Positions 42,832-52,665 of a DNA stretch of 64,000 nt are shown here, piece after piece (within the stretch, counting starts at the first letter, position 1; each line of letters starts with the position of its first letter). The stretch covers positions 2,666,001-2,730,000 of the forward strand of contig NZ_JBODJB010000001.1 in the NCBI RefSeq assembly GCF_050611725.1, written 5' to 3'. This DNA is from Ferruginibacter sp050611725 (GTDB lineage Bacteria; Bacteroidota; Bacteroidia; Chitinophagales; Chitinophagaceae). Under the pieces are notes generated by a model, which was not told where the DNA came from, searched no databases, and was given only the letters and a program-made list of their open reading frames with translations. The position numbers and the translations under genes are program-made.

Positions 42832-45228
42832 TTATTTATTCAATATAAATTCTACCCTACGGTTTTTCAACCTTCCTGCTGCTGTTTTATTGGGTGCAAC
42901 CGGATTCTCTGCTCCAAAACCATCTGCAGTTATGCGGCTTTCGTCAATTCCTTTTTTAACCAGATAAGCTTTGGCTGCATTGGCTCTGTCTTTAGATAAT
43001 TGTAAATTCTTATCGGCACTTCCAACATTATCAGTATAGCCGTTGATCTCAAGAGTCAATTCAGGATCGGCTTTTAAAACTTTAACTACATTGTCTAATT
43101 GAACAAATGATTTTTTAAGAATAACAGATTTGCCCGTTGCAAACTGAAGCCCTTTAGCAGCAGTACTTATTTTTTTAAGCACATCTTTTTTAATGTTAGC
43201 AGGCTCTTCTTTTTTGATCGTTTCTTTTTTGATCTGCGGACAGCCGAAATTAGCTTTATCTCCGGCTAAGCCCGGACATTTATCTTCATCATCATTTACA
43301 CCATCATTATCCGTATCCGGTACAGGGCAACCTTTGTATTTTGCAGAACCGGCTACAGTCAAACATTCATCAAGTTCATCGTTTACACCATCGCCGTCTG
43401 TATCAGGTATCGGGCAACCGCTATACTTCATCAATCCTGCTGTTGTAACACATTTATCCAATTCATCATTTACACCATCCCCATCTGTATCGGGAATAGC
43501 ACATCCATGATACTTTATTGATCCCGGAATGGTTTTACAACTATCCATTTCATCATTCACACCATCGCCATCCGTATCAGGTACAGGGCAGCCATTGTGT
43601 ACAAATAATCCTGCTACACCCGGGCATTTGTCGTTGATATCTAAAATGCCATCACCATCTGTATCCGCTGCAGCTACTTTTACAGTATCCATTACTTTGA
43701 TTATTTCAACCTTTGTCTCTGTTACTTGTTTTACGTCAGCAGCTTTTGGAGTTTCTTTTTCATCTTCTTTTTTACTTGCTTTACGTTTTACTACTTTTTT
43801 CTTGTAAACAGTTTCTTCAACAACTGTGGTGGTTTTAACCGGCACTTTATCTTTCTTTTTCAACCCGCCAAAACGTAAACCAAAATGTAGGTCTGCTTGT
43901 TTTGACTTACTGGTTAATGCACTTAAAATACTTCCTGAACCAATGAACACCGGACCAACTCTTAATGAAACACCAGCAGTAAAACTTGATAATTCATTAT
44001 ACGTTAAAGGTACGCTTACACCGAATCCTCTTCCCTCATATCTTGGAATGAGAGAAATATTATTGTTATAATAAGCTGAGTATTTATCTTCTTTCTTAGC
44101 AGCATTTAACTGACCATTCAGTGCCACATATAATCCTTTATGTACATTATAATCAATACCGAATTGAATATTGGTTGGAAGCGATGCTTTATAACTTGCC
44201 GCAACAGCAGCAAGATTTGTAAAGTAAGGACTACCATCTAAATAAGTTTTTATTTCTTCGATAGATTTTCCTTCAAGATCCTGCGGATACCATTTTTGAA
44301 CATTGCTGATGTTAACGCTGTAAGAACCTGTCCTGTTTGCATCGGGAGTATATTTGATCGTTCCCATATCCATCAATGATAAAGCAATTTTGTATTTATA
44401 CTTATTTGGATATTTTTCTGTGATCACGTCACCATACGGACGGTATTCATAAGCAAACCCAATGTCAGCGCCAAAACCACTGCTTTTAAATTTAGTCAGA
44501 TCAGAAGCTTCAAAGTCATCACTGATATTCACTCCACTTATGCCAACAGATACTGCACCCGATGCATTGGTAATATATGTATCACCAAAAACATCTTCAT
44601 CGGCAGTGCCTGTAAAATTTGAAATATTAGCATGCGTATTGGCAACACCTGCCAAATATTTTAATGTAACACCTCCTTTTAGGAAATGTTTGTTTTCGTT
44701 ATACAATACCTGTCCTAATGAAACACCAAAATCGGCCCAGCCATTCACCACAATTTTTTGATTAGCGTCGCTGCTTAAAGTAAGGGGTAAAGATCCACTA
44801 AGATTGTTATCAATACTTTGAATCAATTTTCCATCAAGATCTTTAATGTTTGCCAGTGTTCTTACACGGGTAGTAAGTGCCAAAGAGGTCTTGGAGTTGA
44901 TATTAAATAGTACTGAAGGGCCGAATACATCTATATTAGCCAAGGCACTGGTATTTTTTGCACTGCTGCCAAATAAAACACTGTCGAGATCTTTACCAAA
45001 AGCATCTCCGATATTTTTAATACTGAACGATGCGTTGTTATTACCCACTCCCGCATGAATGCCTATCAGATTGAAATCCCAGCGATAACGGCTATCTGCA
45101 ATATTTGCCGGATTAAAAAATACACCGTTGACGCCTGTATAATTTCCCGAACTGTAGCCCGGGAAGGATTGTGAGAAACCAATTGCAGTAACAGCAATCA
45201 GCATCATAAAAAGAAGACTCTTTTTCAT
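42832..45228 (-). CDS. OmpA-family outer-membrane protein with DUF5723 barrel and TSP3 repeats
   Basis: The 798-residue protein has a signal peptide (cleavage near AIGFSQS). Residues about 20-450 are a DUF5723-type beta-barrel that starts with FPGYSSGNYTGVNGVFFNPANIADSRYRW. A lysine-rich linker leads to five calcium-binding thrombospondin type 3 repeats (DTDGDGVNDELDKC and variants, about 520-650). The last 110 residues are an OmpA peptidoglycan-binding domain (LEINGYTDNVGSADKNLQLSKDRANAAKAYL). The layout suggests an outer-membrane protein that holds the envelope to the cell wall. It has its own terminator and stands alone on the minus strand. Confidence 0.92.
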   Translation of the reverse strand: MKKSLLFMMLIAVTAIGFSQSFPGYSSGNYTGVNGVFFNPANIADSRYRWDFNLIGIHAGVGNNNASFSIKNIGDAFGKDLDSVLFGSSAKNTSALANIDVFGPSVLFNINSKTSLALTTRVRTLANIKDLDGKLIQSIDNNLSGSLPLTLSSDANQKIVVNGWADFGVSLGQVLYNENKHFLKGGVTLKYLAGVANTHANISNFTGTADEDVFGDTYITNASGAVSVGISGVNISDDFEASDLTKFKSSGFGADIGFAYEYRPYGDVITEKYPNKYKYKIALSLMDMGTIKYTPDANRTGSYSVNISNVQKWYPQDLEGKSIEEIKTYLDGSPYFTNLAAVAASYKASLPTNIQFGIDYNVHKGLYVALNGQLNAAKKEDKYSAYYNNNISLIPRYEGRGFGVSVPLTYNELSSFTAGVSLRVGPVFIGSGSILSALTSKSKQADLHFGLRFGGLKKKDKVPVKTTTVVEETVYKKKVVKRKASKKEDEKETPKAADVKQVTETKVEIIKVMDTVKVAAADTDGDGILDINDKCPGVAGLFVHNGCPVPDTDGDGVNDEMDSCKTIPGSIKYHGCAIPDTDGDGVNDELDKCVTTAGLMKYSGCPIPDTDGDGVNDELDECLTVAGSAKYKGCPVPDTDNDGVNDDEDKCPGLAGDKANFGCPQIKKETIKKEEPANIKKDVLKKISTAAKGLQFATGKSVILKKSFVQLDNVVKVLKADPELTLEINGYTDNVGSADKNLQLSKDRANAAKAYLVKKGIDESRITADGFGAENPVAPNKTAAGRLKNRRVEFILNK

Positions 45229-45348
45229 AATAGTTCATTTTAAGTTTACATCTGGTTCTGCGATAGACAATACAATTTAATAAATAGTTGCATATTGCTA
45301 TAACTTTATAATAGAAATACTACTAATAACCTACTAATCGATTTTGGT

Positions 45349-45834
45349 TTGAAAAGAATAGGATTACTCTCCGACACCCATCATTACATTGATGAAATAA
45401 TATTGGATCATTTTAAAGATTGTGATGAGATATGGCATATTGGTGATTTTGGAACGATTGATATTGCCGATAAAATTATTGCTGTTAAACCATTGAAAGG
45501 TGTTTATGGTAATATTGACGGCAATGACATCAGAAGCATATACCCGGAACAGTTAGTTTTTATGTGTGAGGAAGTGAAAGTAATGCTGCGACATATTGGA
45601 GGATATCCGCCTAAATATAATCCCGAAACAAAAAAAGAAATACTAACGCACAAACCGCAACTATTCATTTCTGGGCATAGCCATATTTTAAAGATCATGT
45701 ATGATGAAAAATTGCAATGCCTGCACATGAACCCTGGAGCCGCCGGCAAACAAGGTTGGCATAAAGTAAGAACTATCATTCGATTTACTATCGACGGAAA
45801 AGACATTAAAGATTGTGAGGTAATAGAATTGTAA
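45349..45834 (+). CDS. YfcE-type metallophosphoesterase
   Basis: The 161-residue protein starts at a TTG codon (45349), the only reasonable start because MKRIGLLSDTHHYID follows at once and no ATG is nearby. The metal-ligand motifs are complete: SDTH (residues 8-11), GDFG (32-35), GNIDGND (54-60) and SGHSH near residue 105. This matches YfcE/MJ0936-type phosphodiesterases, which hydrolyse small phosphodiesters with manganese or a similar metal. The physiological substrate is unknown. The TPR lipoprotein gene follows 41 bases downstream. Confidence 0.9.
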   Translation: MKRIGLLSDTHHYIDEIILDHFKDCDEIWHIGDFGTIDIADKIIAVKPLKGVYGNIDGNDIRSIYPEQLVFMCEEVKVMLRHIGGYPPKYNPETKKEILTHKPQLFISGHSHILKIMYDEKLQCLHMNPGAAGKQGWHKVRTIIRFTIDGKDIKDCEVIEL

Positions 45835-45875
45835 ATTTTGCAAATACTAAACATTCTACAACGTATTTTTGCAGC

Positions 45876-46679
45876 ATGAAAAAAATCGTCAATATTTTAT
45901 TTTTAGGTCTGCTGATAATGGCTTGCAACAATTCAAACAGCAATTCTGCAGCAGTTGCATTACCGGAGGTAGAAAAGAATTTGAAAGCTGACATCGAAAA
46001 ATATCCGGATTCGGCCAAACTAAAAGACAGCCTGATCAATTACTATACAATCAACGGAAATTACTCTCAGGCAATCGCCGAAATAGATAAGTTTATAAAA
46101 AAAGATACAGCCAATGCCGTTTGGTGGGATACTAAAGCTCAATTATATTTTCAAAATAATGACACGATCAACAGCATTAAAGCATTGGAAAAAGCGGTAG
46201 AGATCAATGCCGATCCTGAGTACATTATTTCTTTAGGTGCAGCATATGCACAGGCGAGAGACCCGAAGGCGCTTACAATGTCTGATGCGTTGTTGTTAAC
46301 ACCAACCGCAAGAGCCCAAACCTATGCCATTTTCATTAAAGGTTTATATTACAACAGTGTTAGTGATTATGCAAAAGCTATCCCATATTTTGATGAATGC
46401 ATTCGCAGTAATTATATTTTCATGGATGCATATACCGAAAAAGTAATTGCATTGCTAGGAATGGGTAAATATAATGATGCCCTAGGGGTTGCAAAAAAAA
46501 CAGTAACAATATCAAATACATATCCTGATGGCTATTATTGGATGGGGCGTTGTTACGAAAAATTGAACGATAAAAACGAGGCCATAAGAAACTATCAAGC
46601 CGCAATTGAACTGGCTGCTCAAGTTAACGATGATTATATCTTAGCCAGAGATGCTTTAGGTAAACTTGGTGTTAAATAG
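45876..46679 (+). CDS. TPR-repeat lipoprotein
   Basis: The 267-residue protein has a lipobox L-I-M-A-C (cysteine at about residue 17) and is otherwise made of tetratricopeptide helices. Repeats include AVWWDTKAQLYFQNNDTINSIKALEKAVEIN and YWMGRCYEKLNDKNEAIRNYQAAIEL. It should be attached to the outer or inner membrane and serve as a scaffold. TATTTTTG at 45864-45871 is a perfect -7 box, which would give a very short 5' leader. A specific partner is not indicated by the neighbours. Confidence 0.8.
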   Translation: MKKIVNILFLGLLIMACNNSNSNSAAVALPEVEKNLKADIEKYPDSAKLKDSLINYYTINGNYSQAIAEIDKFIKKDTANAVWWDTKAQLYFQNNDTINSIKALEKAVEINADPEYIISLGAAYAQARDPKALTMSDALLLTPTARAQTYAIFIKGLYYNSVSDYAKAIPYFDECIRSNYIFMDAYTEKVIALLGMGKYNDALGVAKKTVTISNTYPDGYYWMGRCYEKLNDKNEAIRNYQAAIELAAQVNDDYILARDALGKLGVK

Positions 46680-46731
46680 TTATAATGCTGTCCCGGATAA
46701 AAATCGTAATTTTAAAGATCAAAACTGATAT

Positions 46732-47382
46732 ATGCCCATTATTGCCCCCTCGCTGCTTTCTGCAAACTTTTTAAACCTGCAAGCCGACTGTGATATGCTG
46801 AATAAAAGCAAAGCAGATTGGTTCCATTTGGATGTAATGGATGGACGTTTTGTTCCCAATATCAGTTTCGGACCAATGCTGGTAGAATTTTTCAGAAAAA
46901 GCACTACCAAAGTTTGCGATGTGCATTTAATGATTGAAGAACCGGAAAAATATACTGAAGCTTTTAAAAAAGCCGGCGCCGACATTTTAACCGTGCATTT
47001 TGAAGCATGCAAACATTTGCACAGAAATATTCAACAAATAAAAAGTCTGGGTATGAAAGCCGGAGTGGCAGTTAACCCTCATACACCTGTAGAAGCATTA
47101 AAAGACATTCTAGCTGATATTGATCTTGTTTGTTTGATGAGCGTCAATCCTGGCTTTGGCGGACAAACGTTCATTCCGCACACCATTTACAAAATAAAAA
47201 GACTGAGAGAAATGATAGATGAACAATCGCTCGATGTAAAAATAGAGATCGACGGCGGCGTTACACTTTCCAATGCAAAATCTATTGTAGATGCAGGAGC
47301 AGATGTACTCGTAGCAGGCAGCACTGTATTCAACACAACCAACCCAACAGATGTTATTGCACAATTAAAACAAATTGTGTAA
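46732..47382 (+). CDS. rpe: Ribulose-phosphate 3-epimerase
   Basis: The product has 216 residues, the usual length. IIAPSLLSANFLNLQADCDML, WFHLDVMDGRFVPNISFGP, VHLMIEEPEKY, MSVNPGFGGQTFIP and EIDGGVTLSNAKSIVDAGADVLVAGS are all hallmark segments of the RPE TIM barrel, including the catalytic aspartates and metal-binding histidines. The enzyme interconverts ribulose-5-phosphate and xylulose-5-phosphate in the pentose phosphate pathway. The TonB receptor gene starts 20 bases downstream. Confidence 0.97.
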   Translation: MPIIAPSLLSANFLNLQADCDMLNKSKADWFHLDVMDGRFVPNISFGPMLVEFFRKSTTKVCDVHLMIEEPEKYTEAFKKAGADILTVHFEACKHLHRNIQQIKSLGMKAGVAVNPHTPVEALKDILADIDLVCLMSVNPGFGGQTFIPHTIYKIKRLREMIDEQSLDVKIEIDGGVTLSNAKSIVDAGADVLVAGSTVFNTTNPTDVIAQLKQIV

Positions 47383-47401
47383 AGTAATTTATATTTATAG
47401 C

Positions 47402-49912
47402 ATGAGACTGATCGCAACCCTTCTTTTATCAATTCTTTGCATATCTGTAAGTGCACAACAAAAAAAGTTTGCGTTTATCAGCGGCAAAGTAATTGGCGAA
47501 AATGAAGATCCGCTTTCAAGGGTCTCAGTTGTTATTTTAGGAAATCAAGGAGGTATATCTACTAACGATAGCGGCTATTTTAGAATAAAAGTAGCTGCAA
47601 ACAAAGCCATTCAATTAGTATTTACTTACAGCGGCTACAATGAGTTCAAAAAGAATTTTTACTTAAGCGTTGACGAAGAAGAAAAAGTTACCATCAAATT
47701 AGAAAGAGGAGGAACACTTGAAACGGTTGTAGTAAGCGATAATAAAGAAAGAACAGAAGCAAGTCTTATTAGAATAAATCCAAAGAATAGTATCCCACTT
47801 CCAAGCGCCTCGGGTGGAATTGAAGCATTGATAAAAGTTCTTGTAGGCGATCGAAATGAGCTTTCCTCTCAATATACCGTTAGAGGAGGTAATTACGACG
47901 AGAATCTTATTTACATCAACGACTTTGAAATTTTTCGTCCGTATTTGGTACGCAGCGGTCAACAAGAAGGATTGAGTAATATTAATCCTGAAATGGCCAG
48001 TAAAGTAGATTTTTATAATGGTGGATTCCAGACAAAGTACGGAGATAAAATGAGTAGTGTACTCGATATTCAATACAAAAAACCAAAATATTTCGGCGGC
48101 TCTGTTTATATGAGTTTATTAGAACAAGGCTTTCATCTTGAAGGTTCTGCAAAAAAACAAAAAGTAACCTATTTGCTTGGGGTTAGAAACAAAAGCAATA
48201 GGAATCTCTTGAGTAGTCAGGAAACACAAGGATCATACACACCAACTTCAAACGACATACAAGGCTATGTTACTTACAAATTAAATGAAAAGTGGCAATT
48301 AGAATTGTTGACAAATTTTTCTGCAACAAAATTTACGTTGCTTCCTGAGTCTGCTGAAAAAACATCGTCTGTCTTCTCTCCTCTTTTTAGTGCCAATATC
48401 GGTTTAGATATATATTTTGAAGGAAAAGAAAAAGACGGATACAATACAAGCCTAATTGGTTTAAGTGCTATCAATCAACCCAACAAAAGAACAAAACTGA
48501 AATGGATGTTAAGCCGTTTTCAGAATAAAGAAAAAGAAAATTTTGATATTGCCGGAGCTTATCTATTTGGTGAAAGAGATTTTGATAATAGTAGTGCTTC
48601 TTTTGGTCAGATCGTAAATCCGTTGGGAGCAGGCTACTATCAGAACTACGCTAGAAATGAATTGAATATTGAAGTATGGAATGCTTCGTTAAAAGGCAGC
48701 ATCAATGTCGATTCAGGAAGACATTTTATTCAGTTTGGTAACAGTATAGAACAAACGAATATTAAAGACAAGTTGTATGAATGGGAATATCAGGACAGTG
48801 CAGGATACAGTTTGCCCATCAATACCACCACCGGCAAGTTGTACAATTTCCTTAATACTACCTCAGATCTTTCTATTCAAAAATATAGTGGCTATATACA
48901 AGACCAAATAAAATCCATCAACGACAAAAGAGTTATTACACTGCAAGCCGGTGTTCGCTACAACTACAACTCATTGAACAAGGAGTTCTTGATCAGCCCT
49001 AGAGTTCAATTTAGTTACAAACCTAACAACTGGAAGAAAAATGATATTGTATTCAAATTAGCTGCAGGCATTTATAATCAACCTCCCTTTTATAGAGAGC
49101 TGAGAAAATTTGACGGAACACTGAATACCGATGTTAAATCACAAAAAAGTTACCAGATCGTTGGTGGGTTTGATTATAATTTTATTTCGAGCAAACGTCC
49201 ATTCAGACTTACTACAGAAGCTTATTATAAAAGTATGAAAGATATTATCCCTTATGATATTGACAATGTAAGGGTTCGTTATTTCGGCAACAATAATGCT
49301 AAAGCTTATGCATATGGTATAGAAACGAGATTATATGGAGAATTGGTAAAAGATGCCGAAAGCTGGTTCAGCTTGGGTATCATGCGTACTAGAGAGAATA
49401 TTGATGACGATCATTATTATCAATACAAAAATGCAGCAGGTGAGATCATTAATTCAAGAACAAAAGATCAGACTCCGGTTGATAGTATAAAAAATGAAGT
49501 TGGTTGGCTCCGTCGCCCTACCGATCGCTTAATCACCATGGGATTATTTTTGCAGGACTACCTGTCAACCAATAAAAACTTAAAAGTGCATTTGAGTATG
49601 CTATATGGCAGCAATATGTCGTATAATATTCCGAACAGTGTCAGGTATAGAAATGCACTTGTCATTGAACCATACATTAGGGTTGATATTGGCTTCAGCG
49701 CTTTATTGCTGGATGAAAAAAGTAAACGCCGCAGTCATAATCCCTTCGGTGGATTTGATAATATTTGGGCAAGCTTTGAAGTATTTAATCTGATCGACCG
49801 GCGCAATACCATCTCTTATCAATTGATAAAAGATTTTTCAAATGCTGTTTACAGCATCCCTAACAGGCTTACGCCAAGGTTACTCAATTTTAAAATTGTG
49901 GGAAGATTTTGA
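47402..49912 (+). CDS. TonB-dependent outer-membrane receptor
   Basis: I placed the start at the ATG at 47402 because MRLIATLLLSILCISVSAQ is a signal peptide; the longer ORF adds nine residues. The 836-residue protein has a carboxypeptidase-regulatory-like domain (about 25-105; ISGKVIGENEDPLSRVSVVI), a plug region with SQYTVRGGNYDENLIYINDFEIFRP (about 155-180) and a long beta-barrel ending in an F-containing strand (LNFKIVGRF). No SusD-type partner is adjacent, so a SusCD transporter is not supported. Substrate unknown. It follows rpe on the same strand. Confidence 0.9.
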   Translation: MRLIATLLLSILCISVSAQQKKFAFISGKVIGENEDPLSRVSVVILGNQGGISTNDSGYFRIKVAANKAIQLVFTYSGYNEFKKNFYLSVDEEEKVTIKLERGGTLETVVVSDNKERTEASLIRINPKNSIPLPSASGGIEALIKVLVGDRNELSSQYTVRGGNYDENLIYINDFEIFRPYLVRSGQQEGLSNINPEMASKVDFYNGGFQTKYGDKMSSVLDIQYKKPKYFGGSVYMSLLEQGFHLEGSAKKQKVTYLLGVRNKSNRNLLSSQETQGSYTPTSNDIQGYVTYKLNEKWQLELLTNFSATKFTLLPESAEKTSSVFSPLFSANIGLDIYFEGKEKDGYNTSLIGLSAINQPNKRTKLKWMLSRFQNKEKENFDIAGAYLFGERDFDNSSASFGQIVNPLGAGYYQNYARNELNIEVWNASLKGSINVDSGRHFIQFGNSIEQTNIKDKLYEWEYQDSAGYSLPINTTTGKLYNFLNTTSDLSIQKYSGYIQDQIKSINDKRVITLQAGVRYNYNSLNKEFLISPRVQFSYKPNNWKKNDIVFKLAAGIYNQPPFYRELRKFDGTLNTDVKSQKSYQIVGGFDYNFISSKRPFRLTTEAYYKSMKDIIPYDIDNVRVRYFGNNNAKAYAYGIETRLYGELVKDAESWFSLGIMRTRENIDDDHYYQYKNAAGEIINSRTKDQTPVDSIKNEVGWLRRPTDRLITMGLFLQDYLSTNKNLKVHLSMLYGSNMSYNIPNSVRYRNALVIEPYIRVDIGFSALLLDEKSKRRSHNPFGGFDNIWASFEVFNLIDRRNTISYQLIKDFSNAVYSIPNRLTPRLLNFKIVGRF

Positions 49913-50050
49913 GTTGATCAGGAACGACTTTCCTGAACTTAAAACACATTGAAGTTTTTTCAAAACAGCTACTATAGCTTATTTGAAGCATATAACACAA
50001 TAGTTTCTTCTATCTGCATTGGTTATATTTGGAAACAACCTTTTTTCCGT

Positions 50051-51772
50051 ATGCCAAAGTTCCTGACCATTTTATTGATTTGTTATTCCGGGCACTCAGT
50101 TGCACAGGATAGCGTATTGTTAAATAAAGGCGTTGCCTTATATAACAAAAGTGAATACGACAGTTCCCTAAACATTTTTAATGATTGTTTAATAACTGCC
50201 AAACAATCGAACAATAAAAAAAACATGATGGTTATTTATAACTATCTGGGGCATATCTATTCACAAACAGGAAATCCTGAAGCATCTGTGCAGCAATATC
50301 AACTACTTGAAACATTAGCAGAAGAAACCGGCGATAAAAAAACACAGGCTCGTGCCATGTTGAATACAGGTGCATTGGCAGAAGAACAAAAAGACTATAA
50401 AAAAGCCCTAGCCAAATACAGCAGTGCTGAAGACATTGCTATAGCGCTTAAAGATTCCTCATTGATCGCAGATTGTGCGAACAATAAAGGTGTGGTATAC
50501 GAACAGTATCTTCAAAAATATCCGGAAGCATTAAAAGAATACAATTTAGCATTATCTATCTATACCAAGCTAAACGATCAACGTAGAATGGCTATGTCAT
50601 ATAATAATATTGGCATAGTCTATAAACACATCGGCAACTACACAAAGGCAATTGAGTATTATAAAAGCTCCTTGCATATAGCAGAAAATAATAAAGATCA
50701 GTTTATGATAGCCGCTAATATGACCAATATCGGCAATGTATATGCGATGTTAAAAGATTACAAAAAAGCTATTGATTACAACAGTAAAGGGCTGGATATT
50801 GCCATGAAGATAAATGCAATGAATGTTGTAGCGGAAGCCGCTTCAAGTATTGCAGATGACTATGCCGGTATGAAGGATTATAAGAATGCCTATGAATGGC
50901 ATAAAAAATTCTCAGCTTATAGTGATACCCTATTCAATACCGAAAATGCAAAACAAGTTGCTGAATTGGAAAGCAAATATCAAACAACCAAGAAAGAAAA
51001 AGAAATATTACAATTAAAGCAACAACAGAAAATATCGGACCTATTGCTGCAAAAAAGAAAATATCAGTTCATTGGGTTTATTATTACCGGATCATTTATA
51101 GGTATTGTTGTGTTCTTATTGTACAACAGACAACGTTTACGCCAAAAACAAATGTATGCAAAAGCATTGCTGGATGCTGAGTACAGAGATCGAAAACGCA
51201 TCAGCAGGGAAATGCACGACGATATTGGGTCAGGGCTTACGCAGATCACATTAATGAGTGAGTATGCACAAAACAATTATCCGGAACATAAAAAGGAGTT
51301 TACAGAAATTGCTATTACAAGCCGTAATTTGATCAGCAACATGAGTGAAATTGTCTGGAGTCTGAATCCGGAAAACAAAACATTGGATCTTTTATTTTCT
51401 TATCTGCGTGAGCAATTAAATAAATTGCTTGAATATTCCGGCATTGATTTTACGATCAATTTCCCTGAGGTAGCTCCCGATATTATACTTACGAATGAAC
51501 AAAGAAGGACCTTACTATTGATATCAAAAGAAATCACAAACAACGCAGTAAAATATAGCAAGGCAAAGCAAATCTCAATTGATGCTACATTGACCAACAA
51601 CAAACTTCAATTCATTATAAAAGATGACGGAATCGGCTTCGATACATCTATCGCCTACGCAGGCAATGGAATGAAAAATATTCAGCACAGGATACATGAA
51701 GTAAATGGCAACTTAGAATTTGAATCGTCGGAAAACAAAGGGAGCCGTTTTGCTTACAGCATAATTTTATAA
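50051..51772 (+). CDS. Sensor histidine kinase with periplasmic TPR sensor (HisKA_3 type)
   Basis: The start at 50051 is preferred because it gives a signal peptide (MPKFLTILLICYSGHSVAQ); an upstream TTG at 49949 is possible. The 573-residue protein has about seven TPRs (residues 20-300), a coiled linker, a membrane helix (QFIGFIITGSFIGIVVFLLY, near residue 340), the HisKA_3 phosphoacceptor region (RISREMHDDIGSGLTQI, His389), and an ATPase domain with EITNNAVKYSKAKQI and DDGIGFDTSI. This family partners LuxR/NarL-type response regulators, and one is encoded at 52666-53295. Signal unknown. Confidence 0.88.
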   Translation: MPKFLTILLICYSGHSVAQDSVLLNKGVALYNKSEYDSSLNIFNDCLITAKQSNNKKNMMVIYNYLGHIYSQTGNPEASVQQYQLLETLAEETGDKKTQARAMLNTGALAEEQKDYKKALAKYSSAEDIAIALKDSSLIADCANNKGVVYEQYLQKYPEALKEYNLALSIYTKLNDQRRMAMSYNNIGIVYKHIGNYTKAIEYYKSSLHIAENNKDQFMIAANMTNIGNVYAMLKDYKKAIDYNSKGLDIAMKINAMNVVAEAASSIADDYAGMKDYKNAYEWHKKFSAYSDTLFNTENAKQVAELESKYQTTKKEKEILQLKQQQKISDLLLQKRKYQFIGFIITGSFIGIVVFLLYNRQRLRQKQMYAKALLDAEYRDRKRISREMHDDIGSGLTQITLMSEYAQNNYPEHKKEFTEIAITSRNLISNMSEIVWSLNPENKTLDLLFSYLREQLNKLLEYSGIDFTINFPEVAPDIILTNEQRRTLLLISKEITNNAVKYSKAKQISIDATLTNNKLQFIIKDDGIGFDTSIAYAGNGMKNIQHRIHEVNGNLEFESSENKGSRFAYSIIL

Positions 51773-51833
51773 AACAAAACAGGTCATCCCAAAGGAGATA
51801 ACCCGCTTGTATATTTCACTAGTGGTAAGATGT

Positions 51834-52553
51834 TTATAATGTACGTTTACCCGTAACTGTTACAGTTTTATTATTACCGTCTACAAATGAACCTGATAAA
51901 TTATCTCCGGATAATGTTGCAACTGTAATACCATCTTGAACTAAACCGCCACTTGCGTTAATTGTACCATCAATATGGTCATTGGTAGTTTCACCATTTT
52001 CTCTAGCTACTCCACCCCATTTAGCTAATGGCCTAGATAAAAGAATATTGAATGTCCCATCTTCAGGCAGAGTTGTATGATAAGTGCCTTCAAAAGCTTC
52101 TATCAAAGCCGCAGAAGTTTCTTTTACTATATCAAATTCAGCAGTTGGGTGACCCGGTATTGACGACGTCGTTACGGTTGGTGATCCTCCGTTTGCATCT
52201 ACACTGAACGTAATGCTAACAGGCGACCCATTCAATGTGCCGGTAAAAGCGGCTACATATGGCACCCCGGATACCCAGGTAATAGATGAAGTTAAGTTTA
52301 CAGTAGTGCCATCAATTACCATTACTGCAGCAATGGTAGTACCATCGTTCAATACAGAAAATTTAATAGTACCCGAAGAGCCGATCACAACTCCTTTGTA
52401 AATACCCTTGCTACTGGCATCATAAGCAACAAGTGCTTCAGGAGATGAAGTACAGGTAGCACAAGTATAAGGTGTATCATCGGACGATTTTTTGCAAGAT
52501 CCGAACGATAAGGCAACAGTGGCTGCCAACAAAAATGAAGTGATTTTTTTCAT
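51834..52553 (-). CDS. Lipoprotein of unknown function
   Basis: The 239-residue protein has a lipoprotein signal (ALSFGSC at residues 15-21) followed by KKSSDD. The mature part includes CATCTSSP and then a repetitive beta-rich region of Thr, Ser, Gly and Val. Two similar halves seem to be present: SKGIYKGVVIGSSGTIKFSVL with SPVSITFSVDANGG, and FEGTYHTTLPEDGTFNILLS with DGITVATLSGDNLSGSF. This suggests a duplicated beta-sandwich. It lies between the histidine kinase and the response regulator and is convergent to the kinase, so it could be their target. No family is recognised. Confidence 0.65.
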   Translation of the reverse strand: MKKITSFLLAATVALSFGSCKKSSDDTPYTCATCTSSPEALVAYDASSKGIYKGVVIGSSGTIKFSVLNDGTTIAAVMVIDGTTVNLTSSITWVSGVPYVAAFTGTLNGSPVSITFSVDANGGSPTVTTSSIPGHPTAEFDIVKETSAALIEAFEGTYHTTLPEDGTFNILLSRPLAKWGGVARENGETTNDHIDGTINASGGLVQDGITVATLSGDNLSGSFVDGNNKTVTVTGKRTL

Positions 52554-52665
52554 AAAAAAAATTTAAGATGTAAATGAATAGTTGATTAACGCTGCTGAAG
52601 TAAAAGTAACCGCTTATAGTAGAGGGTACAATGTGAAAAAAGTAGTAATTAAGAAAGAGGAGGAA

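Noticed and set aside
43193..44071. Series of plus-strand ORFs antisense to the OmpA-family gene
   Set aside because: They mirror the TSP3 repeats of the real gene and have no starts or signals of their own.
47402..49912. SusCD-type glycan uptake locus
   Set aside because: There is a TonB receptor with a carboxypeptidase-like domain but no SusD-type lipoprotein next to it, and the amylase gene is 11 kb away.
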